NCBI GenBank assembly: GCA_016929775.1
Contig: JAFGIE010000059.1
Coordinates: 1-54,390, forward strand
Length of the DNA stretch: 54,390 nt
DNA from: Anaerolineae bacterium
Lineage (GTDB): Bacteria > Chloroflexota > Anaerolineae > JAFGEY01
Direction of reading: 5' to 3'
Shown: positions 8,851 to 17,675 of the stretch, piece by piece
Numbering within the stretch: the stretch's first letter is position 1
Layout of the letters: the number at the start of each line of letters is the position of its first letter
Program-made: the position numbers and the translations under genes
Notes under the pieces: model-generated
Databases searched by the model: none
Told to the model about the DNA's origin: nothing
Seen by the model: only the letters and a program-made list of their open reading frames with translations

Positions 8851-9762
8851 GTGCGAGCGAGTGCCCCAACTGCGTGGATCCTGATCTGTGCCCTGTCCGC
8901 CGCCATCTGCCTGCTGGCGGGTTGTGGCACGCCTGCCCCGGCGAGCGAGGGCGCGCCCGCCGGCGAGATGGTCGTGATCGAGAACAAGGGCTCGGACACG
9001 CTCGTCAACCTCGCCCTGGCATGGGCAGAGACCTACATCGCCCTCCGTCCACAAGTGCGCCTGTCGGTCACGGGTGGGGGGTCGGGCACCGGGATCGCTG
9101 CCATGATCAACGGCACGGTCGACATTGCCAACGCCTCGCGGGCGATGAAGGGGGAAGAGATCGACGCCGCGGTGGCGAACGGGATCACGCCGGTCGAGCA
9201 CATCGTCGCCCGAGATGCCATCGCCGTGGTCGTGCACCCCGACAACCCGGTCGAGCGGTTGACCCTCCAACAGATCTCGGACATGTACACCGGCAAGATC
9301 ACCAACTGGCGACAGGTCGGCGGAGAAGACCGACCGGTGGTCCTGCTCTCGCGCGAGTCCAACTCGGGGACGTATGTCTATTTCCTGGAGAACGTGGTCC
9401 GCCTGGGCGATGCAAAGAGCGAGCTGTTGTTCACGCCGGACACGCTGCTGATGCCTTCGTCGGAGGGGATCAGCGCGGAGGTGCGGCAGAATCCGAATAC
9501 GATCGGCTACGATGGGCTGGGGTACGTCACCCCTGACCAAAAGGTGGTCGCCGTCGCAGCAGATCCCGGCGGGCCATACGTCCTGCCGTCGGTCGCGACG
9601 GTGAACGACGGCTCGTACCCGATCGCGCGCCCACTCTACATGTACACCGCCGGTCAGCCGAGCGGCGAGATCGCGCGCTACCTGGAGTGGGTCCTGGGCG
9701 ACGGGCAGGACCTGGTGTCCGAGCTGGGCTTTGTGCCGCTGCAGGAGGGGGACGCTGGCTGA
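8851..9762 (+). CDS. pstS: Phosphate-binding lipoprotein PstS (operon 1)
   Basis: A 303-residue solute-binding protein that captures phosphate outside the membrane for the PstCA-B transporter. The N-terminus is a lipoprotein signal ending in the lipobox LLAGC. The mature part begins with the PstS-type strand (NKGSDTLVNL) and has the Gly-rich phosphate loop TGGGSGTG, followed by DIANASRAM and SRESNSGTY, all typical ligand-loop segments. The start GTG 8851 is chosen because the promoter TATAAT overlaps the upstream ATG at 8803. It overlaps pstC by 8 bp. Compared with the PstS of operon 2 it lacks the long Thr/Pro linker after the lipid anchor. Confidence 0.9.
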   Translation: MRASAPTAWILICALSAAICLLAGCGTPAPASEGAPAGEMVVIENKGSDTLVNLALAWAETYIALRPQVRLSVTGGGSGTGIAAMINGTVDIANASRAMKGEEIDAAVANGITPVEHIVARDAIAVVVHPDNPVERLTLQQISDMYTGKITNWRQVGGEDRPVVLLSRESNSGTYVYFLENVVRLGDAKSELLFTPDTLLMPSSEGISAEVRQNPNTIGYDGLGYVTPDQKVVAVAADPGGPYVLPSVATVNDGSYPIARPLYMYTAGQPSGEIARYLEWVLGDGQDLVSELGFVPLQEGDAG

Positions 9763-10666
9763 GCAACGCGGGACGAGATCCGCACGACGCCGCTGGCTCG
9801 AGTTCGGGATCGAGGCGTTGATCCGCACCGTGGGCGTGTCGAGCATCGGGTTCGTGTTGCTGATCTTTGCCTTCCTGTTGCGCGAAGGCCTGCCGTTCTT
9901 CTTCCAGGTCCCGCTGGACAACCTGGCTTCTACGCGCTGGTACCCGACCTTTGATCTGTATGGGACGCTGCCCCTGATCCTGGGCTCGCTGCTGGTCACG
10001 GTGACGGCGATCGCGATCGCCCTGCCCCTCGGCGTGGCGACAGCGGTGTTTGTGCGCGAGGTCGCCCCGCCCTGGACGCGCGAGGTCCTAAAGCCGCTGA
10101 TCGAAGTCCTCGCCGGGATCCCGTCCGTGGTCTTGGGCTTCTTTGGCATGACGGTCGTCGCTCCTCTGGTGCGCCAGCTCCTCGGCGCGCCGACGGGCCT
10201 GACCGCATTCACCGGCGGGCTGCTCTTGGCCTACATGGCCCTGCCGACCATGATCAGCGTCGCCGAGGACGCGCTCGACGCCGTGCCCAAGGGGTACCGC
10301 GATGCGGCGCTCTCGATGGGGGCCACAGAGTGGCAGACCATCTGGCGCGTGGTGGTTCCGGCGGCGCGCTCGGGGATCGTGACCGCTGTGATGCTCGGCG
10401 TCGGGCGCGCGATCGGGGAGACCATGGCGGTCATGATGGTCACCGGGAACGCAGCGCGCATGCCGCTGTCGCTCGACTCGCTCTTCCGCCCCGTGCGGAC
10501 CATGACGGCGACGGTCGCTGCCGAGATGGGCGAGGTGGCGCATGGCAGCACGCACTATCGCGCGCTGTTTGGCGTTGGGATCATCTTGTTTGTGATCACG
10601 TTCATGGTCAATCTGGCGGCTGCGTCGACGATCTTTCGGAAGCGGCGCAAGGGGGGGCTGCGCTGA
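9755..10666 (+). CDS. pstC: Phosphate ABC permease PstC (operon 1)
   Basis: A membrane permease of about 303 residues with six helices and the BPD_transp_1 fold, pairing with PstA. The cytoplasmic coupling loop shows EDALDAVPKGYRDAALSMGA, the EAA motif that contacts PstB. The start is unusual: no ATG or GTG lies near the N-terminus, and the best ribosome site AGGAGG (9743-9748) is 6 bases before a CTG at 9755. TTG 9731 is an alternative lying upstream of that site. The CTG start overlaps the pstS stop. The size matches ordinary PstC and there is no long extracytoplasmic insertion, in contrast to the operon 2 copy. It joins pstA through an overlapping TGATG. Confidence 0.88.
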   Translation: MAEQRGTRSARRRWLEFGIEALIRTVGVSSIGFVLLIFAFLLREGLPFFFQVPLDNLASTRWYPTFDLYGTLPLILGSLLVTVTAIAIALPLGVATAVFVREVAPPWTREVLKPLIEVLAGIPSVVLGFFGMTVVAPLVRQLLGAPTGLTAFTGGLLLAYMALPTMISVAEDALDAVPKGYRDAALSMGATEWQTIWRVVVPAARSGIVTAVMLGVGRAIGETMAVMMVTGNAARMPLSLDSLFRPVRTMTATVAAEMGEVAHGSTHYRALFGVGIILFVITFMVNLAAASTIFRKRRKGGLR

Positions 10667-11511
10667 TGAACCGCCACCACGTGCAGCGCGCCGGGTTCGT
10701 CCTGCTCGGGGCGCTCTCTCTGCTAGTCGTGGTCCCGATCCTGCTCGTGATCGGGGTGGTCGTCGGGCGCGGGATCGGTGCGATCGACTGGGAGTTCCTG
10801 AGCGCGATGCCGCGCGATGGGATGAAAGCGGGCGGCATCTATCCCGCCCTGGTCGGCACGATCATCCTGACAGTCGGGACGGCGTTGGTCGCGATCCCGG
10901 TTGGCGTCGGCGGCGCGATCTATTTGTCCGAGTATGCGCGCGACACGTGGCTGACGCGCGTCGTCCGCCTGGCGATCATCAACCTCGCCGGGATCCCGTC
11001 GGTGGTGTATGGCCTGTTTGGGATGGGGCTGTTTGTGCTCTTTATGCAGTTTGGGACCTCGATCCTCGCCGGATCGCTGACCCTGTCGATCATGACCCTG
11101 CCGATCGTGATCAGCGCCGCCGAGGAAGCGCTGCGCGCGGTGCCGACCGAGTATCGCACCGTCAGCGCCAGCCTGGGGGGAACACGCTGGCAGGGCATCC
11201 GCCACGTCGTCCTGCCCCAGGCGCTGCCCGGGATCATCACCGGCGTGATCCTGGGCTTGCTGCGCGCTGCTGGCGAAACGGCGCCGATCCTGTTCACGGT
11301 CGCCGCCTTTTTCCTGCCGCAGCTGCCGAGCTCGCCCTACGACCAGACGATGGCGCTGCCCTATCACCTGTACGTGATCAGCACCCAGGTGCCGGGCATG
11401 CCGGCGCAGGTGCAGTACGGCACGGCGCTGGTGCTCCTGGCGGTGGTCCTGTCCATGAACGTAGTGGCGACTTTGGTCCGCAGTCACTACCGCCGGCGGC
11501 GCGAGTGGTGA
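10666..11511 (+). CDS. pstA: Phosphate ABC permease PstA (operon 1)
   Basis: A 281-residue inner-membrane permease, partner of PstC. Six helices are visible, beginning with VLLGALSLLVVVPILLVIG. The EAA coupling loop reads EEALRAVPTEYRTVSASLGG. The conserved LAGIPSVVYGLFG segment after the second helix is diagnostic of PstA. The ATG at 10666 shares its first base with the stop of pstC, so the two subunits are translationally coupled. The ATPase gene follows after 30 bp. The length is normal for the family, with no insertion. Confidence 0.92.
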   Translation: MNRHHVQRAGFVLLGALSLLVVVPILLVIGVVVGRGIGAIDWEFLSAMPRDGMKAGGIYPALVGTIILTVGTALVAIPVGVGGAIYLSEYARDTWLTRVVRLAIINLAGIPSVVYGLFGMGLFVLFMQFGTSILAGSLTLSIMTLPIVISAAEEALRAVPTEYRTVSASLGGTRWQGIRHVVLPQALPGIITGVILGLLRAAGETAPILFTVAAFFLPQLPSSPYDQTMALPYHLYVISTQVPGMPAQVQYGTALVLLAVVLSMNVVATLVRSHYRRRREW

Positions 11512-11541
11512 GTGCCCGTGCGCGCCGGATTGTGAGTCCGT

Positions 11542-12306
11542 ATGACCCAGACTGAGAGCAAGATTCAGATCGAGGGCGTCAGCTACTGGTACGGGCAGGA
11601 TCAGGTCCTACGGGACGTGACGCTCGCCATCCCCGCCCGCTCGATCACGGTGCTCTTTGGCCCCGCAGGCAGCGGCAAGAGCACGCTGCTCCGGCTGCTC
11701 AATCGCCTGAACGACCTCGTCGACGGGACGCGGATGACGGGGCGCGTGACGATGGATGGGCGCGACCTGTACGCACCGGGGGTGGACGTGACGGCGCTGC
11801 GCCGCCGGGTAGGGATGGTCTTTGCACTCCCCTTGCCCCTGCCGGGAACGGTGCGGCACAACGTGGTCTATGGGCCGATGCGCGCCGGGATCCACGCGCG
11901 CGCCCAACTGGACGAGATCATGGTGCGCAGCCTGACGCAGGCTGCGTTGTGGGACGAGGTGAAAGACCGGCTGGACGCCCCGGCAAGCGCCCTGTCGGGT
12001 GGGCAGCAGCAGCGGCTGTGCATCGCCCGCAGCCTGGCGCTGGAGCCCGAGGTGCTCCTGCTGGATGAGCCGACCTCGGGCCTGGACCCGATCTCGACCA
12101 ACAAGGTCGAGTCCTCGCTGTTCGAGCTCAGGCGCGCCTACACGATCGTGATTGTGCCGCACAGCGTGCAGCAAGCGGCGCGCGTCGCCGACGTGGCAGC
12201 GTTCCTGCTGATGGGTGAGTTGGTGGAATGCCGTTCAGGCACCGACATCTTTACGAGACCACGCGAGCAGCGCACCGAAGACTATGTGACAGGTCGGTTT
12301 GGCTAG
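11542..12306 (+). CDS. pstB: Phosphate ABC ATPase PstB paralogue with degenerate Q-loop
   Basis: A 254-residue ATPase of the Pst system. Walker A is GPAGSGKST (from residue 40), the signature LSGGQQQR is intact (from residue 151), Walker B is [11 protein letters not shown] with its Glu, and the switch His is kept in VPHSVQQA (usual form THNMQQA). The Q-loop, normally [10 protein letters not shown], reads [10 protein letters not shown], so the Gln is Ala95. This removes the residue that positions Mg2+ and couples to the permease. A second PstB with the opposite defect follows immediately, which suggests the two form one asymmetric heterodimer. The start is ATG 11542 with a weak ribosome site. 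Confidence 0.88.
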   Translation: MTQTESKIQIEGVSYWYGQDQVLRDVTLAIPARSITVLFGPAGSGKSTLLRLLNRLNDLVDGTRMTGRVTMDGRDLYAPGVDVTALRRRVGMVFALPLPLPGTVRHNVVYGPMRAGIHARAQLDEIMVRSLTQAALWDEVKDRLDAPASALSGGQQQRLCIARSLALEPEVLLLDEPTSGLDPISTNKVESSLFELRRAYTIVIVPHSVQQAARVADVAAFLLMGELVECRSGTDIFTRPREQRTEDYVTGRFG

Positions 12307-12334
12307 GCACGTGGTGCGGGACAGGGTTGCGGGT

Positions 12335-13081
12335 ATGGCCAAGATCGCGGTCGAGGATCTCAATTTCCACTATGGCGACAAGAAGGTGCTCTCGGACATC
12401 TCGCTCGAGATCGAGGCGAAGCGGATCACGGCGTTGATAGGCCCTTCGGGATGCGGCAAGTCGACCTTTCTGCGCTGCCTCAACCGGATGAACGATACGA
12501 TCCGGGGCACGCGCGTGGAAGGGCGCATCTTGCTCGACGGGCAGGACATCTATGCCCCCGGCACGGATGTGGTGGGTCTGCGCCGCCGCGTGGGCATGGT
12601 CTTCCAGCGGCCGAATCCCTTCCCACAGTCCGTGTACAACAATGTCGCCTTTGGGCCGCGGGTGCTCGGTCTGGATCAGGACCTGGACCAAGTCGTCGAG
12701 CGCAGCCTGCGCGGGGCAGCGCTGTGGGATGAGGTCCAGCATGACCTCGGTCGCGATGCGCTGAGCCTCTCCCTGGGAGAGCAGCAGCGGCTGTGCATCG
12801 CCCGGACGATCGCGATCCAGCCCGAGGTGATTTTGATGGACGAACCGTGCTCTGCGCTTGACCCGGTCGACACGCTGCAGATCGAGGACCTGATGCGCGC
12901 GCTGAGCGAGGCGTACACGATCGTGATCGTGACGCACAATATGCAGCAGGCGGCGCGCGTCTCGGACCGGACGGCGCTCTTTTGGTTGGGCGATCTGGTC
13001 GAGTATGGTCCCACGGACGATGTCTTTACGCAGCCGCAGCACCGGCTGACCGAGGACTATGTCAGGGGGCGGGCAGGCTAG
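12335..13081 (+). CDS. pstB: Phosphate ABC ATPase PstB paralogue with degenerate signature motif
   Basis: A 248-residue second ATPase of operon 1. Walker [10 protein letters not shown], the Q-loop [10 protein letters not shown] (Gln91), Walker [12 protein letters not shown] and the switch His in VTHNMQQA are all canonical. The ABC signature is not: where LSGGQQQR is expected it reads LSLGEQQR (residues 145-152). In a head-to-tail dimer with the preceding paralogue, its intact nucleotide site would face that protein's intact LSGGQ. Its own poor signature would face the partner's poor Q-loop. ATG 12335 is taken as the start; TTG 12299 and GTG 12311/12314 are in-frame alternatives that would overlap or abut the upstream gene. 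It is the last gene of operon 1. Confidence 0.88.
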   Translation: MAKIAVEDLNFHYGDKKVLSDISLEIEAKRITALIGPSGCGKSTFLRCLNRMNDTIRGTRVEGRILLDGQDIYAPGTDVVGLRRRVGMVFQRPNPFPQSVYNNVAFGPRVLGLDQDLDQVVERSLRGAALWDEVQHDLGRDALSLSLGEQQRLCIARTIAIQPEVILMDEPCSALDPVDTLQIEDLMRALSEAYTIVIVTHNMQQAARVSDRTALFWLGDLVEYGPTDDVFTQPQHRLTEDYVRGRAG

Positions 13082-13108
13082 CTCGTCTACCACGTGCTTC
13101 GGTCCCGT

Positions 13109-13151
13109 CACAGGGCCCGCGTACGCCGAGACTGCGTGCGCGGGCCCTGTG
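13109..13151 (+). terminator. Strong hairpin terminating pst operon 1
   Basis: An 18-bp stem (13109-13126 with 13134-13151) with one G-U type mismatch and a 7-base loop, beginning 28 bp after the pstB stop. It is very GC-rich with CACAGGGCCCGCG at its base. No T-run follows, so it may need a factor or only stabilise the transcript. Confidence 0.6.
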
Positions 13152-13199
13152 CTTGGCTCGCCGGACAGCGAATCCTTCCACCGTACCGAGACTCCCTTC

Positions 13200-13254
13200 G
13201 TTAACCAAACGTTAACATGCCGTTGACGTGGGCTTAATGGATGTGCTCTACCAT
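13200..13254 (+). promoter_or_regulatory. Pho-box-like array and promoter of pst operon 2
   Basis: Four 7-bp units read GTTAACC (13200), GTTAACA (13211), GTTGACG (13222) and CTTAATG (13233), spaced exactly 11 bp. Direct repeats with 11-bp period, placed over the -35 region, are how PhoB/PhoP-type regulators bind. A possible -10, TACCAT, lies at 13249-13254, 9 bp after the last unit. The likely binder is the regulator encoded at 6046. Confidence 0.75.
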
Positions 13255-13298
13255 GGGACCCAAGTGATGCGAATACAGGTCCTATATGGAGGAGACAC

Positions 13299-14321
13299 AT
13301 GCGTCGTACATGGATTGCAGTTCTGGTATTGGTGGCCCTGGTCGTGGTGGGATGCGGTCAGGCCGAGCCCACGGCGACCTCTCAGGCATTAGCGCCCACA
13401 GCTACGGTTCAGGCGGTGGCACCCACGGCAACGCCCGAGCCCCCACAGCCGGCGGGGATGCTGCCAGAAGTCAACCCGCTCGAGGTGACGGGTGACATCG
13501 TGTCGGCGGGAAGCTCGACGGTCTTCCCGCTGGCGGAGCGGATGGCGGAGCGTTTCCAGGACGAGGGATACGCGGGGAACGTGACGATCGACAGCATTGG
13601 GAGCGGCGCGGGGTTCGAGCGGTTCTGCACGACCGGCGAGACAGACATCGCGAACGCGAGCCGCGCGATCAAGGATGCGGAGCGTGCGGCATGTGGGGAG
13701 ATTGGGCGCGACCCGATCGAATTCCGCGTTGGCACCGACGCGCTGGCGGTCGTCGTGAGCCAGGCGAACACGTTTATCACGGACACTACGCTGGAAGAGC
13801 TGGCATTGATCTTTTCGGATGCCGCGGAGACGTGGGCGGACGTGAACGCCGACTGGCCCGCCGAGCCGATCCTGCGCTTCATCCCGGGCACAGATAGCGG
13901 GACGTTCGACTTTTTCGTAGAAGAGGTGTTCGACAAGGACGAGACCCCGCACCTGAGCGCCTCGAACACGCAGCTGAGCGAGGACGACAACGTGCTGGTA
14001 CAGGGCATCCTGGGCAGCCCGTACGCGATCGGGTACTTTGGGTACGCGTACTATGCCGAGAACGTCGATACGCTGAAGGTGCTGTCGGTGGAAGGTGTGG
14101 CGCCGACGCGCGAGAACGTGGATAATAACAGCTATCCACTGTCGCGCCCCCTGTTCATGTACTCGGACGCCAGGATCATGGCTGAAAAGCCGCAGGTCGC
14201 GGCGTATATCAACTTTTTCCTGACCTACGTGGACGAGGAAGTGGTGGATGTGGGGTACTTTCCCGCGCCAGAGGCGGCGCTTCAGTCAGCCCAGCAGGCC
14301 TGGCTGGACGCGATGCCATAG
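13299..14321 (+). CDS. pstS: Phosphate-binding lipoprotein PstS (operon 2)
   Basis: A 340-residue lipoprotein: the signal ends in the VVVGC lipobox, then a Thr/Ala/Pro-rich linker of about 40 residues holds the binding domain off the membrane. The phosphate site is marked by SAGSSTVFPL, SIGSGAGFERF and GTDSGTFDFF, matching the phosphate-binding PstS branch with a Cys pair (FCTTGE and AACGEIG) in the first lobe. The start ATG 13299 has a strong GGAGGAG site. The Pho-box-like array lies directly upstream, and a hairpin follows the gene, which should give more PstS than transporter. It differs markedly from the operon 1 protein, so the two systems probably differ in affinity. Confidence 0.92.
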   Translation: MRRTWIAVLVLVALVVVGCGQAEPTATSQALAPTATVQAVAPTATPEPPQPAGMLPEVNPLEVTGDIVSAGSSTVFPLAERMAERFQDEGYAGNVTIDSIGSGAGFERFCTTGETDIANASRAIKDAERAACGEIGRDPIEFRVGTDALAVVVSQANTFITDTTLEELALIFSDAAETWADVNADWPAEPILRFIPGTDSGTFDFFVEEVFDKDETPHLSASNTQLSEDDNVLVQGILGSPYAIGYFGYAYYAENVDTLKVLSVEGVAPTRENVDNNSYPLSRPLFMYSDARIMAEKPQVAAYINFFLTYVDEEVVDVGYFPAPEAALQSAQQAWLDAMP

Positions 14322-14368
14322 GAAGCAAGTCCCCGCGCAGCGAGCAGGTGAACGGGTGACCGGCTGTG

Positions 14369-14402
14369 GGGTGATTGGTGTGCAGATGCGCACCAATCAC
14401 CC
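14369..14402 (+). terminator. Intercistronic hairpin between pstS and pstC (operon 2)
   Basis: A 12-bp perfect stem (14369-14380 with 14391-14402), extended by three further pairs around an AGAT loop, followed by TCTTTA. It looks like a leaky terminator or a 3'-end stabiliser that raises PstS over the membrane subunits. Confidence 0.7.
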
Positions 14403-14419
14403 TCTTTAAGGTGAGCGAG

Positions 14420-15613
14420 ATGTCGAGTCAGGCCATTGAGGGCAGTTCAGTGGGCGAAATACCAAGTCAGGCGATCGACCAGCGAGCAAGCCTGCGGCGT
14501 CGCCCGCGCATCGGGGAGTCCCTGGTGCAGGGCTTTCTCTTTTTGTGCGGCGCACTGTCGATCCTGGTCACGATCGGGATCGTGTACGAGCTGGGCAAGG
14601 AGTCGTTGCTCTTTTTTACGCGCCAGCAGTGGGAGCAGACCAACAAGTCTCTGGCTGAGGACATCCCGGCGCAGTGGACGGCTTTTGGGGTTGGGTCGTC
14701 GGGCGCTGCCCTGAGGGTGGGCGATACGATCCGCGTCAACCTCGAAGTGATGCGCGTCGTCTCGATCGTGGGGGATCGGATCACTGTCGAGCGCGGGCTG
14801 CAGGGCAGTCAGATCGTGCCGCACGAAACCGGCGTCGAGATCGAGAAATCGCGCCGCGTTACCCTCGCCGAGTTCCTTGGCAAGACCGAGTGGAACCCGC
14901 AAATCGGCAAGTTCGGGATCTGGTCGTTGGTCAATGCAACGCTCATCACCTCGCTCACTGCCCTGCTGGTGGCGCTGCCCATCGGCCTGAGCGTGGCGAT
15001 CTATATGAGCGAGTACGCGTCCGCGCGCGCGCGGAGCCTGCTCAAGCCGATCATGGAAGTCCTGGCGGGGATCCCGACCGTGGTCTATGGGTACTTTGCG
15101 CTGACCTTCATGACGCCTCTGCTGCGGCTGGTCTTTGGCATCGAGACGGTCGAGATCTATAACACTGCCTCGGCGGGGATCGTGATCGGGATCCTGATCA
15201 TCCCCCTGGTCAGTTCGATGAGCGAGGACGCATTGAGCGCCGTGCCGCGCTCGCTGCGCGAAGCCGCCTATGGGCTGGGCGCGACGCGCCTGGAGACGGC
15301 GCTCAAGGTGGTTGTGCCAGCGGCGCTGTCGGGGATCACCGCGGCGTTCATTGTCGCCGCCTCACGGGCCATCGGTGAAACCATGATCGTCGCCATCGCC
15401 GCCGGGGCGGGGCCTGCCTTTACGTTTAATCCCTTCAAAGCTGCGGAAACCATGACCGGGCATATCGTGCGGATCAGTGGCGGAGACCTGAGCTATGACT
15501 CGCTGGACTATAACAGCCTGTTTGCCATTGGCCTGCTGCTGTTCTTGATGACGTTGGGGCTCAACGTTCTCAGCCAGCAGGTCGTGCGCCGCTTCCGGGA
15601 GGTGTACGAGTGA
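14420..15613 (+). CDS. pstC: Phosphate ABC permease PstC with extracytoplasmic insertion (operon 2)
   Basis: A 397-residue permease, about 80 longer than ordinary PstC. After a hydrophilic N-terminus and TM1 (about 35-57), a predicted soluble beta-rich insertion occupies about residues 68-145 (LRVGDTIRVNLEVMRVVSIVGDRI region) before the normal five-helix core. The core has LLKPIMEVLAGIPTVVYGYFAL and the coupling loop SEDALSAVPRSLREAAYGLGA. ATG 14420, behind AAGGTGAG, is preferred to the upstream in-frame start at 14375, which would lie inside the terminator hairpin. It overlaps pstA by GTGA. The insertion may contact the binding protein; that is inference. Confidence 0.9.
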   Translation: MSSQAIEGSSVGEIPSQAIDQRASLRRRPRIGESLVQGFLFLCGALSILVTIGIVYELGKESLLFFTRQQWEQTNKSLAEDIPAQWTAFGVGSSGAALRVGDTIRVNLEVMRVVSIVGDRITVERGLQGSQIVPHETGVEIEKSRRVTLAEFLGKTEWNPQIGKFGIWSLVNATLITSLTALLVALPIGLSVAIYMSEYASARARSLLKPIMEVLAGIPTVVYGYFALTFMTPLLRLVFGIETVEIYNTASAGIVIGILIIPLVSSMSEDALSAVPRSLREAAYGLGATRLETALKVVVPAALSGITAAFIVAASRAIGETMIVAIAAGAGPAFTFNPFKAAETMTGHIVRISGGDLSYDSLDYNSLFAIGLLLFLMTLGLNVLSQQVVRRFREVYE

Positions 15614-16872
15614 AAGCACGCCGCGACGCATCGCGCTTTTCTGAGGCACAGCAAGGCGCAGCTTATCAGCCTGACCTGGAGCGGCGCCACCGGCGGGGAC
15701 GGTTCTGGCAGATCGTGTTCCAGGCGTCGACGATCATTGGCATCGTTGCCCTGATGGCGCTGCTGGCGACGATCGTCAACAACCTGTTCGGCTATGTGGC
15801 GCTGGAGAACGAGGTCGATCCTGCCTCCCTCTCAGCCCTCCCGCTCGAAGAGCTGCCCAAGGACGATCTGGTTCAAATCCTACAGGCAAAGGTCTCGAAG
15901 GGACTCTACCGCCGCCTGGAGAACGATCAACCGTTCGAGGAGCGGACGCGCGAGGATGTGTACGATCTGGTCATCGAGCGCGTCGTCGCTCCGCAGGTAG
16001 TTGAGCAGTGGTCATTGCTCGACTCTCTTCTGCGCAGGAACCAAGTGCTGGCTGAGGCTGCAGAGAGGCATCCCGATGCGCAAGTGCGCTTTGAAAGCTG
16101 GATCGATCCTGCTTTCGTGTCCGCGCCGCAGTCGGGCGACGCGATGAAGGCAGGCGTGCGCACAGCGATCCTGGGCTCAGTGTGGACGGTGCTGATCGCG
16201 TTCCTGTTTGCCTTTCCAATCGGCGTGGGCGCGGCGATCTACTTGGAGGAATACGCGGGCGAAGCCTTTGTGAACCGCATCATCCAGGTCAACATCAACA
16301 ACTTGTCAGGGGTGCCGTCGATCATCTATGGCATGCTGGGACTGGCGATCTTTGTGCGCCTCCTCGAGCCGCTGACGAGCGGCGCACTCTTTGGCGCGAC
16401 CGATCCGGCGAGCGCCAACGGGCGGACGATCTTGTCGGCGGGCCTGACGCTGGGACTGCTCATCCTGCCGGTGATCATCATCAACGCGCAGGAGGCGATC
16501 AAGGCGGTGCCCAGCTCGCTGCGACAGGCGAGCTATGGTCTGGGGGCGACGCGCTGGCAGACGGTGTGGCACCACGTGCTGCCCAGTGCGCTGCCGGGCA
16601 TCCTCACGGGGACCATTCTCTCCATCTCGCGCGCGCTCGGCGAGACAGCGCCGCTGGTGGTCGTGGGCGCGTCGACGTTCATCACGGTTGACCCGAGCAG
16701 CCCTTTTGACAAGTTCACGACCCTGCCGATCCAGATCTTTCAGTGGACGGCGCGCCCGCAGGACGTGTTCCGCAACATCGCCGCCGCGGCGATCGTGGTG
16801 CTGCTGGTGTTGCTGCTCAGTATGAATGCGACGGCGATCCTGCTGCGAAACCGCTTCAGCCGCCGCGTGTAG
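15610..16872 (+). CDS. pstA: Phosphate ABC permease PstA with large insertion (operon 2)
   Basis: A 420-residue permease, about 120 longer than usual. TM1 is near 33-58. A charged, helix-rich segment follows at about 65-165, with [17 protein letters not shown] and two long Glu/Arg-rich helices. Then comes the regular permease core with [32 protein letters not shown] and the coupling loop [20 protein letters not shown]. The insertion should lie outside the membrane, like the one in the partner PstC. The GTG start at 15610 overlaps the pstC stop. The ATPase gene follows after 11 bp. Confidence 0.9.
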   Translation: MKARRDASRFSEAQQGAAYQPDLERRHRRGRFWQIVFQASTIIGIVALMALLATIVNNLFGYVALENEVDPASLSALPLEELPKDDLVQILQAKVSKGLYRRLENDQPFEERTREDVYDLVIERVVAPQVVEQWSLLDSLLRRNQVLAEAAERHPDAQVRFESWIDPAFVSAPQSGDAMKAGVRTAILGSVWTVLIAFLFAFPIGVGAAIYLEEYAGEAFVNRIIQVNINNLSGVPSIIYGMLGLAIFVRLLEPLTSGALFGATDPASANGRTILSAGLTLGLLILPVIIINAQEAIKAVPSSLRQASYGLGATRWQTVWHHVLPSALPGILTGTILSISRALGETAPLVVVGASTFITVDPSSPFDKFTTLPIQIFQWTARPQDVFRNIAAAAIVVLLVLLLSMNATAILLRNRFSRRV

Positions 16873-16883
16873 TGAGGATAGTG

Positions 16884-17675
16884 ATGTCTCAAGAGCCAGC
16901 GTCGACAAATGGCAGGTACGCGATCGAAGCGCGGGATCTGCGCGTGTACTATGGGGACTTTATGGCGATCGACGACGTGAACCTCAAGATCGAGCGCCAA
17001 AAGGTGACGGCGATCATTGGGCCTTCCGGGTGTGGCAAAAGCACCATGCTCCGTGCGTTCAACCGCATGAACGAGCTGGTCCCTTCCGTGCGGACAGCGG
17101 GGGAGGTGCTGTTCGAGGGCGCCAACATCTACGAGACGGACATCGATCCGGTGCGCGTGCGCCAGCGGATCGGCATGGTCTTTCAAAAGCCGAACCCGTT
17201 CCCCAAGAGCATCTACGAGAACGTCGCCTGGGGCGCGCGGATCAACGGCTACAGGGAGAACATGGACGAGCTGGTCGAGAGCTCGCTGCGGCAGGCTGCG
17301 CTGTGGGAGGACGTCAAGGACGTCCTCGACCGGAGCGGGTTGTCGCTGTCGGGAGGGCAGCAGCAGCGGTTGTGTATCGCGCGTGCGATCGCTGTGAAGC
17401 CCGAGATCATCCTCATGGACGAGCCTGCCTCTGCACTCGACCCGATCGCCACGCTGCGCATCGAGGAGCTGATGCGCGACCTGGCGCGGAACTATACGAT
17501 CATCGTCGTCACCCACAACATGCAGCAGGCGGCGCGCGCCTCGGATTACACGGCGTTTTTCAACATGCACCCTTCCCGTGCGGGCTACCTGGTCGAGTAT
17601 GGACCCACCAAGCAGGTCTTTACCAACCCGCGTGAGAGGGCGACGGAAGACTATGTGACAGGACGGTTCGGATGA
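16884..17675 (+). CDS. pstB: Phosphate ABC ATPase PstB (operon 2)
   Basis: A 263-residue ATPase with every expected motif: Walker [11 protein letters not shown]-loop [10 protein letters not shown], signature [14 protein letters not shown], Walker [13 protein letters not shown] and switch His VTHNMQQA. It is therefore a normal homodimeric PstB, in contrast to the two degenerate copies of operon 1. The ATG at 16884 has GAGG eight bases upstream. The stop overlaps the start of the arsenate-reductase-like gene (ATGA). Confidence 0.95.
   Translation: MSQEPASTNGRYAIEARDLRVYYGDFMAIDDVNLKIERQKVTAIIGPSGCGKSTMLRAFNRMNELVPSVRTAGEVLFEGANIYETDIDPVRVRQRIGMVFQKPNPFPKSIYENVAWGARINGYRENMDELVESSLRQAALWEDVKDVLDRSGLSLSGGQQQRLCIARAIAVKPEIILMDEPASALDPIATLRIEELMRDLARNYTIIVVTHNMQQAARASDYTAFFNMHPSRAGYLVEYGPTKQVFTNPRERATEDYVTGRFG

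Noticed and set aside
12251..13300. A minus-strand open frame of about 350 codons opposite pstB
   Set aside because: It is a shadow of the ATPase gene; the plus strand has all ABC motifs and a start with correct spacing, and the minus product has none.
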